Shown here: in pieces, positions 1 through 9,702 of the stretch
How positions within the stretch are numbered: the first letter of the stretch is position 1
How the letters are laid out: every line of letters starts with the position of its first letter
NCBI GenBank assembly: GCA_017397725.1
Contig: JAFQIA010000025.1
Coordinates: forward strand, 1 to 52,229
DNA: 52,229 nucleotides
Reading direction: 5' to 3'
Origin: Clostridia bacterium
GTDB taxonomy: Bacteria > Bacillota > Clostridia > Monoglobales > Monoglobaceae
Position numbers and translations under genes: made by a program
Notes under the pieces: model-generated
The model's database searches: none
Told to the model about the DNA's origin: nothing
What the model saw: only the letters and a program-made list of their open reading frames with translations

Positions 1-909
1 ATCGAAACAGATACAAAAGATAGTACAAACAAAGTACTTCGAGTTGACTGCAGTGGCAACTCAAAGAACATATCATATGTAAACTACAAATCTCTTAATA
101 AGGGTACATATTATTTACACTGCAAAGTTCGTCTTGCAGATGTGGACCAGCCAGAACACGACAACTACTATATGTATGCTAATTCATTGGGCGGTATAGA
201 TAATATTTACTGGGATGCTACAAGACCTGCAATTACAAAGGACGGATGGGCTGAGTGCTACGGTAAATTTACAGTTGCATCAGATAACAGTAGCGTAGGC
301 TTTAAGATTATATACACACAGGGAACTTCAGGCAATAATGTTGGTAAGGCTGTATATGAAATAGATGATTTCACAATTTACAATCTGGCAAATGCAGAAA
401 ATATCGCAGTACCTGCAGGTGTAACCTTTACAAGTGATAATGTTGTTAAATCACACGATAGCACATATTACGCAATAAACGGAAATAATGTTACATTTAC
501 ATATGACAGAGAAGGATTAGAAGCACTTTATGTCAACGGTGAAGCAGCAACTGATACTAATGGTGTATATTCACACACTATAGAAAATGACGTGCTTGTT
601 CTTGCAGTGGCAAATCAGGCGAACGAACAGAAAGTTAAATACGCATATACAGCAGGCAAGCCATATGCAATATTCGAAGAGGCTGCTACTGTCACCTTGA
701 TTGTTGCAGGATATAACGATGCCGGAACACGCGCACTGAACGAGGCATATATCGGCGAGATTTCAGGCACCAAAGGACAACAGCTTGACCTGAGTACAGT
801 TGAGAACTTCAAAGCTATAACAGGCTGGGCTAATAAGACTATATTTACATGGTATAGTTTGGACACACTCAACCCGGTTAGAGGTAAGTGCGTTCTTAGC
901 GATTTGTGA
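1..909 (+). CDS. Surface carbohydrate-binding protein, 5' end off the window, ends at an in-frame TGA
   Basis: The frame is open from base 1, so the true start lies outside the window. The visible part begins with a beta-sandwich like carbohydrate-binding module family 4/9, ending in the motif YEIDDFTIYNL near 363-395. The protein encoded at 6099 has the same module with YEIDDVVICDM, so the two are paralogous. A second small beta domain (about 415-640) also matches that paralog. The last stretch (about 690-909) looks like the N-terminal part of a Listeria-Bacteroides (InlB-type) repeat. That repeat is incomplete here, and its usual ending (TYDAVWEPV) appears in the same frame just after the TGA at 907-909. 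I infer that this is the N-terminal half of a longer gene that continues in the 919-3162 reading frame. Whether the product is made as a short protein is unknown. Confidence 0.75.
   Translation: METDTKDSTNKVLRVDCSGNSKNISYVNYKSLNKGTYYLHCKVRLADVDQPEHDNYYMYANSLGGIDNIYWDATRPAITKDGWAECYGKFTVASDNSSVGFKIIYTQGTSGNNVGKAVYEIDDFTIYNLANAENIAVPAGVTFTSDNVVKSHDSTYYAINGNNVTFTYDREGLEALYVNGEAATDTNGVYSHTIENDVLVLAVANQANEQKVKYAYTAGKPYAIFEEAATVTLIVAGYNDAGTRALNEAYIGEISGTKGQQLDLSTVENFKAITGWANKTIFTWYSLDTLNPVRGKCVLSDL
907..909 (+). other. In-frame TGA splitting one ancestral gene
   Basis: The codons on both sides of this TGA are in one frame: ...VLSDL, stop, KEDVPGNDTENTYDAVW. An InlB-like repeat spans the stop. Nothing resembling a separate start signal lies after it: AGGAAG at 911-916 is only two bases from the GTG at 919, and no signal peptide follows. 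TGA is a normal stop elsewhere in the window (18517-18519 and 22246-22248), so a reassigned genetic code is unlikely. A nonsense mutation, a strain polymorphism or a sequencing error are the simplest explanations. Confidence 0.75.
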
Positions 910-918
910 AAGGAAGAT

Positions 919-3162
919 GTGCCTGGGAATGATACCGAGAATACCTATGATGCTGTGTGGGAACCAGTTCCTATGGTAACTGCAGCTATGAAGGAAAACG
1001 GTATATCAGGTGGTGAGGGCGGTCAGCGTATGACTGCCCTTGCGGTGAGTTCGGATGGTGAGCTTTTGATTGCCGGTACCGATGTTGCAGGAATGTGGCG
1101 TTCAGAAAACGGTGGAGAAAAATGGGAGATGGTGTATGGCGGTTTTTATGCCAAGGGTGTATTTTCTGTTGCGATTGACCCGATGAATAAAAATAGAGTC
1201 ATTGCTTATGGTGGTGCTCCCACACAGGAGGCTTCTGTAAAATACTCCAATATGGCAAACGGCATTTATCTCTCCGAAGATGGAGGAAAAACATGGGAGT
1301 TTGTACTCCAGCAAAAGGGTGCCGCTTTGAAATTAAATTTCACCGAATCCATTGCATATGATCCATCTTCTTATGATGAGGAGAAGGGCATGTGCATGGT
1401 GGCATATTGGTCACGTCCATGGGATCTTCAGAATATGCCGGCTAAGACTGCACCGTATTATACAGGTGAAGATGTTCAAACCTTTGAGAAAGCCGAGACC
1501 GATGGACTTCTGACGCCATACAGGGCGGATACAAACGCCTTGTGGAAGACCACTGACGGCGGTGAAACTTGGAATCCGGTATGCGTTGGTCTTACAGATG
1601 GTGTTGTAAAGGTACATCCTACTAACGGAACAGTGTACGTATCAAATCTTAATGGTTTCCACAAAAGTATCGATGGCGGTAAATCATTTACAACTGTAAA
1701 AGACGGAATGATTTATGGCATGGATGTTATAAACGGAGATCAGTATCAGGACAATGTTTATATTAATAACAGTGAAGGTGTTTGGATTTCAGAAGATTCA
1801 GGTGAAACATTCAAGAAAGTGACCAGCATCAATTTCCCTGAATCAACTGACACAACAACCCCAGATGGTATTGTAAGAACCTTAAAGGTCAGCCCTGTTA
1901 ATCCTAAGAATATGGTAATTGCTTCGCACCAGATATATAACAATTATAGCAGTAAAAAATATTACAGCACGACAGGTGGATTAATATGGGCAGAATCAGA
2001 TTATGATGATTCAAAGGATTTCTTTAAAGCCAATAACCGTGACACCTGCTATGTATGGAGCCCGACAGGTGATAAAGTTTGGGCATTTGGGGGTGACTGG
2101 GTTATTTCTTCTACTAATGGTGGAAAAACATATTCCTGGGATTATAATGGTGGAAGTGCCGTATATATGGATGGCAGAGCCGCATTTAACATCTATGATC
2201 CCGATCTATTCTATTATGGTGCTCAGGACTTCCATGGTGCTTTAACTACTGACGGTGGAAATACATGGAAGCACATCTGGAAATGGACAAATTACACAGG
2301 AACAGGTGGAACTGGTCAGGGCTATGGCTCGGTTTACGGTGCTTATGCAGTAGATGCCAATACTTTGATTGCAATTGCTTCTGTTGGAACATGGGGAGCG
2401 GAGAGAAGAATATTTATGTCTTATGACGCAGGCGAAACATGGACAGATACAGGAGTTGTTGTAAGTAAAAACACAAGTTATAAATGGGCGGAGATGTGTT
2501 ATCAGTCGCCTACAGATAAAAATGTCATTTTTGCAGGTAATTTCAGAAGTGATGACAAGGGAGAAAACTGGACAGAGCTTGACGGCATTGATGTTGTTTG
2601 TTGCCATAATCCTTATGGAAAAAAGGAATTGTATGGATATGACAATAGTGGAAATATAAAAGTTTCATACGATGACGGTGATACATGGCAGATGGTGACA
2701 AAGGCAAAAATGCCTGATGGAATTACAGGCGGAACGATTAGTGACATGGCATATGACGGAATTAATAATATTTTATATTATGTTTCAGGATCTTCAGCTT
2801 CACGTTCATTCTACAAACTTACACTAAAAGATGGAAAAACAACTGATTTAACGAAAGATCTTGTTGGGGATGATAATTTCGGGGTTGCAGTTCAGCTTGT
2901 TGCAATTGACCCTGTAAATCCTGAGATTGTATATGTTGGCGGAAACCGCACTATGTACGTACAGGAAAATTCTGTTCAGCGCAGTACAGATGGTGGTTTG
3001 ACCTTTGAAGTTATTTCAACAGGAAGCGCTGATTCTGTTATATCAGGGCCTACCGGCGGCATTCAGCCTTATGACTTGCTTGTTCATCCGACAACAGGTG
3101 AACTGTGGGTTAGCAACGGATGCCGCGGATGGTCAAAGATAGCACCTCCCTATACAAAATAG
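919..3162 (+). CDS. BNR/Asp-box beta-propeller protein (GH74/sialidase-like fold)
   Basis: The 747-residue reading frame is an Asp-box beta-propeller. About eleven boxes of the type SxDxGxTW can be read, for example SENGGEKW (~62), SEDGGKTW (~118), TTDGGETW (~211), TTDGGNTW (~443), SYDAGETW (~500) and SYDDGDTW (~583). Such propellers occur in GH74 xyloglucanases, sialidases and sortilin-like proteins; the opening GGEGGQRMTALAVSSDG and GTDVAGMW recalls GH74, but I cannot assign a substrate. The start is doubtful: there is no signal peptide, and the frame continues from the preceding gene across one TGA, so this is probably the C-terminal part of a secreted CBM-propeller protein. The next gene is a close paralog, sharing the ending RGWSKIAPPY, and carries its own signal peptide and SLH domains. 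Confidence 0.8.
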   Translation: MPGNDTENTYDAVWEPVPMVTAAMKENGISGGEGGQRMTALAVSSDGELLIAGTDVAGMWRSENGGEKWEMVYGGFYAKGVFSVAIDPMNKNRVIAYGGAPTQEASVKYSNMANGIYLSEDGGKTWEFVLQQKGAALKLNFTESIAYDPSSYDEEKGMCMVAYWSRPWDLQNMPAKTAPYYTGEDVQTFEKAETDGLLTPYRADTNALWKTTDGGETWNPVCVGLTDGVVKVHPTNGTVYVSNLNGFHKSIDGGKSFTTVKDGMIYGMDVINGDQYQDNVYINNSEGVWISEDSGETFKKVTSINFPESTDTTTPDGIVRTLKVSPVNPKNMVIASHQIYNNYSSKKYYSTTGGLIWAESDYDDSKDFFKANNRDTCYVWSPTGDKVWAFGGDWVISSTNGGKTYSWDYNGGSAVYMDGRAAFNIYDPDLFYYGAQDFHGALTTDGGNTWKHIWKWTNYTGTGGTGQGYGSVYGAYAVDANTLIAIASVGTWGAERRIFMSYDAGETWTDTGVVVSKNTSYKWAEMCYQSPTDKNVIFAGNFRSDDKGENWTELDGIDVVCCHNPYGKKELYGYDNSGNIKVSYDDGDTWQMVTKAKMPDGITGGTISDMAYDGINNILYYVSGSSASRSFYKLTLKDGKTTDLTKDLVGDDNFGVAVQLVAIDPVNPEIVYVGGNRTMYVQENSVQRSTDGGLTFEVISTGSADSVISGPTGGIQPYDLLVHPTTGELWVSNGCRGWSKIAPPYTK

Positions 3163-3206
3163 ACCGGTTGGTTAAAAACCGGGCAGCGCAGAAATAAGGA
3201 GAATAT

Positions 3207-6086
3207 ATGAAAAAGCATATTGCAATTATTTTAACAATAGCATTGATGTTTGCAAACCTATCTGTATTTGCAGACGATAATGAATTGGAATACACACCTT
3301 ATATCAACGGTTATCAGGACGGAACATTTCGCCCTGATGCATATGTTACCGTTGCAGAGGCTGTCAGTATGGTCGCAAAACTCAGCATAGACTCAGAAAA
3401 AACAGGGGATGCGGTTAAGTTTGACGATGTTTCAGAGGGCAGCTGGTACAGCGGTGCAGTTTCGGATTTGAGCAGTAAGGGATTTTTGGCTAATTTTAAG
3501 AATCAGCTGAACCCCGATGCGCCTATTTCCAGACTGCAGATGGTTTCTTTTGCATATCAATTGAAGAATGGTGCTTCGGATATGTCGTTTCTGGATATGT
3601 TTACGAATGCAATCAAGGACGGGATCATTGTCGGTGACGATAGTGGTTATCGCCCTGAGGCAAACCTTACCAGAGCTGAGGCTGTAACGATGCTCAACCG
3701 TGTACTCGTTGAGATGTTGGGTGAGCAGGACAGCAGCTTGTTATATAAGGGTATTTTTCCCGATGTGACACAAGAGCATTGGGCTTTTGAGGACATTCTC
3801 CTTGCTTCTGTTGAAGCACATAGCCTGACTTCCCTTCCTGCCAAAGTGCCGGAAGACTATAACACAAAAGAATTTGATAAGTATAATGAAGCGGGCCATC
3901 AGTGGAAAACAATCCCTATGGTTACAAAGGAGATGAAGGACAGAGGTCTTATGGGCGGTGAAGGCGCTCAAAGACTTTGTGGATTTGCGATTTCAAGTGA
4001 TGGACAGACTCTTTTGGTAGGAACTGACGTTGCAGGATATTGGTCGTCATACAACGGTGGACAAACATGGGAAGCAAGCTTTGGTGGAATGTATTCACGC
4101 GGCATTTTCGATTTTTGCTTTGACCCCGTCAATGAGGACAGAGTGTTGGCTTTTGGCGGATATCCGACACAGACGGTATCATCTGAAAGATCCAATGCAA
4201 CCAACGGCATCTACCTTTCTGAGGACAGAGGCAGAACGTGGAGACAGGTGCTTGTTCAAAAAGGCGCGAATATGAAGCGTGATTTCAGACAACAGATTGC
4301 CTTTGACAAAACCTCCTATGACGCGGAGAAAGACCGTTGTATGATTGCATACTGGTCAAGACCATGGCATTTGCAAAACTATCCGACAACCAGTCAGTTT
4401 TTTGATGAAAGCCGGATATCTGTTTTTGATGGCGATAAAAAAGGTCTTTGGAAAACCGAGGACGGTGGCGAAAACTGGTTCTTGGTAAACGGTGAAATGT
4501 CAGACGGCGTTGTTAAGGTTAATCCCGAAAATGGTACTGTATATGTTGCTAATTTTAACGGATTTCACACCTCAATAGACGGCGGAAAGACCTTTAAGAC
4601 GGTACTTGGCGGTTCTATGATTTATGGGCTTGATGTCATTGACGCATATCCCAACCGTGTGTATGTAAACGATTACAAGAGTGTTCTTGTTTCTGATGAC
4701 AGCGGTCAGAACTTCAAGAGAATTGAAAGCAAAAACTTCCCTCAATCTTATGATATCACCAATCCCGATAGAATTGTGAAAGGTCTGAAGGTCAGTCCTG
4801 TTAATCCTCAGCATATGGTTATTGCGGATTTCCAAGGCTCTGCAAGATATTGTAGTACCAAGTATTTTTCCGTCGACGGCGGTGTGAACTGGACTTTGTC
4901 TGAATATGACCGTTCGGACGACTATCTCAAGGCGAACAATCGTGACACCAACTTTTTGTGGTCACCTGTTGATGAAAATAAGGTGTTCGCATTTGGCGGT
5001 GATCATATTGCGACCTCCTCTGATGCAGGAAAGACGTACAAATGGGATTATAACGGCGGAGCGGCAATCTGTGTGACGGCAAGAAGTGCTTTTAACTTAT
5101 TTAATCCCGATTTGTTCTACTATGGTTCACAGGATTTCCATGGCTCGTTTACCAAGGATGGCGGCGAAACCTGGAAGCATATCTGGAAGGCAACAGGCTC
5201 TCAGGGTGCAGGCTTTGTTTATGGAGCCTATGCGGCGGATGAAAACACCCTGTTTTGCCTTGCTTCTACCCTGAAACAGATTGAAGGAGTGGGAACAGAC
5301 ACCGATTGGGACGGCGTTCGTGAAATTCGAATCTCGCGTGACGGCGGTGAAACCTTTGTAAAAACAGGTGTTTATAAGCTTGATAATCATGCTAAAAAAT
5401 GGTCAGAGCGCTGCTATCAGTCGCCTAGTAATCCTGATGTCCTTTTTGCAGGAAATTTCAGAAGCGACGATTACGGTTATACCTGGGAAAAAATGGCTGA
5501 CTGTGATGTGGTATATACCCACAATCCTTACGGCAGAAAAGAACTCTATGGTGCGCAAAGGGATAAGGTTGTTGTTTCTTATGACGATGGCGCAACCTGG
5601 GAGACCTTAGCGAATGTTCTGATACCGAAATCATTTGCCGAAACCCCCGAACGCACGGAAATATGGGATGTGGCTGTGGATGGTATCAACAATATTGTAT
5701 ATTATGTTTCGGGTATAAACAGCGGCGGTGAATATTTTGCCAAGGTTGAGGACGGCGTTACTACCGATTTGACCGATAGAATCGTGACAACTTACTACGG
5801 CAAAAGATTCCAGCTTGTTGAGGTAGACCCACGATATCCCAATATTGTATATATTGGCGGATGCGGCGGTAGTTATATGGAAGAAAACGGCGTTCAGCGC
5901 TCGGTGGATGGCGCAGAAACCTTCCAGGTATTGTCTGCAAACGGACAGGATAATACTATTGTTAAAGAAGGCCCTGCTCACGGATTCTTGGTAAGAGACC
6001 TGCTTGTTCATCCAACAACCGGTGAACTTTGGGCTATTAACAGTACAAGAGGCTGGTCAAAAATTGCACCACCTTATGAAAATTAA
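3207..6086 (+). CDS. SLH-anchored BNR/Asp-box beta-propeller protein
   Basis: This 959-residue secreted protein starts with a signal peptide (about 1-22, ending VFA). SLH repeats follow at about 25-205, with typical pieces such as YQDGTFRPDAYVTVAEAV, GYRPEANLTRAEAV and FPDVTQEHWAFEDI. SLH repeats bind pyruvylated secondary cell-wall polymer and would hold the protein on the cell surface. From about 230 to the end it is an Asp-box propeller with about twelve boxes, including SYNGGQTW, SEDRGRTW, TEDGGENW, TKDGGETW and SYDDGATW. The propeller is a paralog of the preceding gene's and ends RGWSKIAPPYEN. AAGGAG lies just upstream of the ATG. It is separated from the previous gene by 44 bases that hold a short inverted repeat (CCGGTT at 3164, AACCGG at 3177). 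Substrate and catalytic activity cannot be read from the sequence. Confidence 0.85.
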   Translation: MKKHIAIILTIALMFANLSVFADDNELEYTPYINGYQDGTFRPDAYVTVAEAVSMVAKLSIDSEKTGDAVKFDDVSEGSWYSGAVSDLSSKGFLANFKNQLNPDAPISRLQMVSFAYQLKNGASDMSFLDMFTNAIKDGIIVGDDSGYRPEANLTRAEAVTMLNRVLVEMLGEQDSSLLYKGIFPDVTQEHWAFEDILLASVEAHSLTSLPAKVPEDYNTKEFDKYNEAGHQWKTIPMVTKEMKDRGLMGGEGAQRLCGFAISSDGQTLLVGTDVAGYWSSYNGGQTWEASFGGMYSRGIFDFCFDPVNEDRVLAFGGYPTQTVSSERSNATNGIYLSEDRGRTWRQVLVQKGANMKRDFRQQIAFDKTSYDAEKDRCMIAYWSRPWHLQNYPTTSQFFDESRISVFDGDKKGLWKTEDGGENWFLVNGEMSDGVVKVNPENGTVYVANFNGFHTSIDGGKTFKTVLGGSMIYGLDVIDAYPNRVYVNDYKSVLVSDDSGQNFKRIESKNFPQSYDITNPDRIVKGLKVSPVNPQHMVIADFQGSARYCSTKYFSVDGGVNWTLSEYDRSDDYLKANNRDTNFLWSPVDENKVFAFGGDHIATSSDAGKTYKWDYNGGAAICVTARSAFNLFNPDLFYYGSQDFHGSFTKDGGETWKHIWKATGSQGAGFVYGAYAADENTLFCLASTLKQIEGVGTDTDWDGVREIRISRDGGETFVKTGVYKLDNHAKKWSERCYQSPSNPDVLFAGNFRSDDYGYTWEKMADCDVVYTHNPYGRKELYGAQRDKVVVSYDDGATWETLANVLIPKSFAETPERTEIWDVAVDGINNIVYYVSGINSGGEYFAKVEDGVTTDLTDRIVTTYYGKRFQLVEVDPRYPNIVYIGGCGGSYMEENGVQRSVDGAETFQVLSANGQDNTIVKEGPAHGFLVRDLLVHPTTGELWAINSTRGWSKIAPPYEN

Positions 6087-6098
6087 GGAGGAAAGAAT

Positions 6099-9000
6099 AT
6101 GAAAAGATGCATTGCCTTGTTGACAGCTATTATACTTTGCATGCAGACTCTGTTTGTATGTGAAGTTGCTTATGCAGCGGTTAAACCTCTTAAAAATCTA
6201 GTTACAGACGGCGACATGGAAATCGATGAGGTGCCTACAGGGTGGGCAATTTCATCCAGTTCGTCAGGATCAACACTTGAAATTGTTGATGATGATGTGT
6301 CATCACAGCCTAACAAGGTTCTAAGATTTGACGGAACTAACAACTCAGGTAGTATATCCTATATCTCTCATTCAGCTACTGTAAAGAGTGGATATTATTA
6401 CTCATTTAAGATACGACAGGCAACTGATGATACAAACGCCAATGTTTATCTTTACACTAAAATAAATGCTCAGGCTAAAGATGATATTTGCAGACCTAAG
6501 CTTAAAAAGGGCGAGTGGACTACTGTTTCGGGAATTGCTGATACCGACAGCCGTGTGCTTTCATTCAAAATGATAAACGATCAGGCGTCATCAACTTCCA
6601 ATGTAAGCAAGGTTATATACGAAATTGATGATGTTGTGATATGTGATATGACAGATGCAGTTCCTTTTGAACCTGTTATATCTTATGATGGTGCCACACT
6701 CAGATGGGAATCCGGTGTTTTGGAAATAAATGGCACAAGCTACGTAAGGGCTGACAGTGATATTTCTTTTAATGTTACTGCACCCTTTGGATATGAAATT
6801 GAATCTGTTACAGTAAACGGGGAGGAGATCGAGAGTGTTGATGGTTTATACACCATCACTGCTCCGTCCGTGGGTAGTCCTTGTTCCATTAACATTACTG
6901 CTAAAGCGGATGCAGGAATCCCGCACATCGTATCAATCAGCCCTGAAAACTGTATTAATATGGACCCTGAAGAGGCGATTGTAACCGTTAATTTTGACAG
7001 GGATGTTGATATAGACACACTGACAGATGAGAACATCTTGGTAGAGCCGGAGGCTTCGTTTGTTGTAGAAGAAGCGGATGAGGATTACGCATATAATCTC
7101 GTTTTTGATGAACTGAGTGAGGGAACAGAGTATACACTTACCTTTACAACAGGTATAGCAACAGATAGACTTGAAGCTCTTGAACAAGATTACGAATATA
7201 ACTTTACTACTGCTGAGACAAAGAATTTAATTGAAAATTCTGATATGAGTGAAGACACAGATTTATATTATGTTAATGCGGACAATTCGCCTTCTTACTA
7301 TACGCTTGATGGCAATCGAGTTCTTTGTTTGAAGGCTGGTTGGGAGAATGCTCCAATAAATCAGTACGTTAACGGAGAGAACAGAACTGAAAAATATGAA
7401 TTCTTGCCAGGACATCGCTATTATACAGAAGCTAAAGTATATGCAAAGAGCGACATTAAGGTAGCTTGGCGTATTATCTATATTACAGAAACAGACAGTT
7501 CAACTGTGACTCATCCTACATCAATATCATGGATAAACGTAAAAGCCGGAGAATGGACAGATGTGTCCTGTTTGTTTGATAAGATTCCTTCAAATGTTTG
7601 CCCTACATCACGTGGTTACGCCGTAAGACTTATTGCAAAGGCTGACTCGTATCCGGTTGATGTCTACATAGATGATTGGGGGTTATATGACTGTAGCGTT
7701 GCTCCTGCAGGGAAGCCTGAACTTATCAGTTCAACACCTGAAGACGGAACAACAAATATTGAGCCGGGAGCTCTTGATGTTAAATTAGAATTTAACAAAC
7801 CGATGCTTCCGAGCTCAGCGAAAAATATTAAGGTGACAAATGCAGAGGTTAAGAACATTAAATTCCTTGATGGAAATACAACTTGCATAGTAACTTTGGA
7901 TAAAATTAAGGTAAATCGTACCATTGAAATGGAGTTGGAAAAGCTTTCATCTTTGGCAGGTGTGGAGATGGAGAAGCAGGTACTTTCCTTTGAAACAAAA
8001 TCAATCAATACCGACCCTCCTGTTTTAACGATAACTCCTGATGGTACAACCAAGACCCATGTAAATGGATTGACAATGGAAATTAAATCAAATTTGCCGT
8101 TAGAGGGACCTTTTGATAAAACCTCATTCACAACTGTTCCTGAAAATCTTATCGAAAAGGTTACATGGTCAGATGCTGAAACTGATACAATCAATGTGGT
8201 GTTCAATCAAGAAGTATTGGCTTCTGGTGAAAACTATAGCATTACACTTTTGCCTACTATCAAATCACAGGCAGGGACAAGTATTAATGAAACGACAATC
8301 AATTTTCAGACCATGACCATTGCGGAAACTGTTGATTTGTATAAAACGATCGTTACCGGCAATGACAGTATGGAACTTGCGAAATTCTTAAAGACAAATT
8401 ACCGGGATTTGAATGATTGTGATACCTTATCCACTGAAGTAATTCATACCGACAATGAATTGTTGGGTAAGTTCACTGCAAAATTAATCAGTGAAACGGG
8501 TAGCGTTGCGACGGCAGAGGAAATTTCAGATAAAGTATGGAAAACCGCACTTTTGACGATTGCGAACGAAACAAACAATGAAAATGTGATTCGAGCATCT
8601 GTGGAAAGTATTCTGAATCAATCCGACAAAACAGGACTTGCGTATACATACACCAATTATCTTACGCAAACGATAAAAGATGAATTGCCGCGAAAAATTG
8701 AACAAAAACCAGCGGATTTTGAAAGTGTAGATAACTATATTTACTTTGTTGAAGAAAATATTATTTTGAATGCATTCAGAAATTCAAACGGTTGGGAAAC
8801 CGTGAGCAACATTTTCAATAAGAATAAGGACTTTTTTAAGCCTGAAACAAAGACATTGATTGACCATGTAAATGCCTCTGTTTATAAAGAACAAATATAT
8901 GGCAACCTTCAGGGGATGAACGTAGCCAATGAAAATGAGGCATATACCAAGTTAAAAGCGGCATCGGAAGCAGATTATTCCGGCGGCGGTTCCGGCGGCG

Positions 9001-9683
9001 GTTTAGGCGGCAGTTCGGGAGGCGGTGCAGGCGGCAGTTCGGGAGGCGTTTCAGGTGGCGGTGAAGGATTTGTTGTATCAGCTCCGGCTGAAGGCTCAAA
9101 CAATAGTGATGTCGGCGAAGTGAAAGAAGTATTTAAGGATATTATCTCTGTGCCTTGGGCGAAGGAAGCCATTGAGTATTTGTACGATCTAAAGGTGATC
9201 AATGGTAAAACTGAGGATATGTTTTGCCCCGAGGACTTGGTTAAGCGAGAAGAATTTGTAAAAATGATTGTTATCGCAGCCAATATTCCGCTTACGGATA
9301 AGTCTGTGAAATACACCGATGTTTTAGAAAGTGATTGGTTTTATCCGTATGTAGCTGCTGCATCAAATTGCGGACTGATCAAGGGTATGGATAAAAATAC
9401 CTACGGTGCAGGACAAAACATTACTCGTCAGGATATTGCTGTTTTGTGCAGCCGTTTGCTTGTACATGCAGATGAGCCTTTGAAAGATGAAATTGTGTCC
9501 TTTGCAGATCAAACTGAGATCAGCGACTATGCAGTAAAAGCGGTAGAAAAGGTGGCATATTTAGGACTGATCATAGGAAATGAAAAGTTTGAATTTTCTC
9601 CAAAGGAATATGCTACACGCGCGGAAACCGCGGTAATTTTACAAAGATTAGTTGCTTTGTTAAATCAGTATAGTGTAAATTAG
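6099..9683 (+). CDS. Multidomain surface protein: CBMs, Ig-like domains, Gly-rich linker, C-terminal SLH
   Basis: The 1194-residue protein has a signal peptide (1 to about 27). In order it then shows a CBM4/9-like domain (about 30-190), a small beta domain (195-265), an SbsA-like Ig domain (Big_5, about 270-375, ISPENCINMDPEEAIVTVNF), a second CBM-like domain (380-545), two more Big_5-like domains (545-745), a mostly helical region (750-955), a Gly/Ser-rich linker (about 960-985) and three SLH repeats (about 1005-1194). No catalytic domain is recognisable, so a glycan-binding or structural role at the cell surface is the most reasonable inference. The ATG follows GGAGG by 7 bases, and the gene is 12 bases after the propeller gene, so the two are probably cotranscribed. 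The first CBM is paralogous to the one at the left edge of the window. Confidence 0.85.
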   Translation: MKRCIALLTAIILCMQTLFVCEVAYAAVKPLKNLVTDGDMEIDEVPTGWAISSSSSGSTLEIVDDDVSSQPNKVLRFDGTNNSGSISYISHSATVKSGYYYSFKIRQATDDTNANVYLYTKINAQAKDDICRPKLKKGEWTTVSGIADTDSRVLSFKMINDQASSTSNVSKVIYEIDDVVICDMTDAVPFEPVISYDGATLRWESGVLEINGTSYVRADSDISFNVTAPFGYEIESVTVNGEEIESVDGLYTITAPSVGSPCSINITAKADAGIPHIVSISPENCINMDPEEAIVTVNFDRDVDIDTLTDENILVEPEASFVVEEADEDYAYNLVFDELSEGTEYTLTFTTGIATDRLEALEQDYEYNFTTAETKNLIENSDMSEDTDLYYVNADNSPSYYTLDGNRVLCLKAGWENAPINQYVNGENRTEKYEFLPGHRYYTEAKVYAKSDIKVAWRIIYITETDSSTVTHPTSISWINVKAGEWTDVSCLFDKIPSNVCPTSRGYAVRLIAKADSYPVDVYIDDWGLYDCSVAPAGKPELISSTPEDGTTNIEPGALDVKLEFNKPMLPSSAKNIKVTNAEVKNIKFLDGNTTCIVTLDKIKVNRTIEMELEKLSSLAGVEMEKQVLSFETKSINTDPPVLTITPDGTTKTHVNGLTMEIKSNLPLEGPFDKTSFTTVPENLIEKVTWSDAETDTINVVFNQEVLASGENYSITLLPTIKSQAGTSINETTINFQTMTIAETVDLYKTIVTGNDSMELAKFLKTNYRDLNDCDTLSTEVIHTDNELLGKFTAKLISETGSVATAEEISDKVWKTALLTIANETNNENVIRASVESILNQSDKTGLAYTYTNYLTQTIKDELPRKIEQKPADFESVDNYIYFVEENIILNAFRNSNGWETVSNIFNKNKDFFKPETKTLIDHVNASVYKEQIYGNLQGMNVANENEAYTKLKAASEADYSGGGSGGGLGGSSGGGAGGSSGGVSGGGEGFVVSAPAEGSNNSDVGEVKEVFKDIISVPWAKEAIEYLYDLKVINGKTEDMFCPEDLVKREEFVKMIVIAANIPLTDKSVKYTDVLESDWFYPYVAAASNCGLIKGMDKNTYGAGQNITRQDIAVLCSRLLVHADEPLKDEIVSFADQTEISDYAVKAVEKVAYLGLIIGNEKFEFSPKEYATRAETAVILQRLVALLNQYSVN

Positions 9684-9702
9684 GATAGGGAGGGAGCACA
9701 TT

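Noticed and set aside
907..909. Recoded TGA (alternative genetic code or selenocysteine)
   Set aside because: Other genes here use TGA as stop and TGG for tryptophan, and no SECIS-like hairpin is evident directly after the codon; a nonsense change is simpler.
8975..9316. Proline-rich - strand frame
   Set aside because: It is the complement of the Gly-rich linker and SLH part of the 6099-9683 gene.
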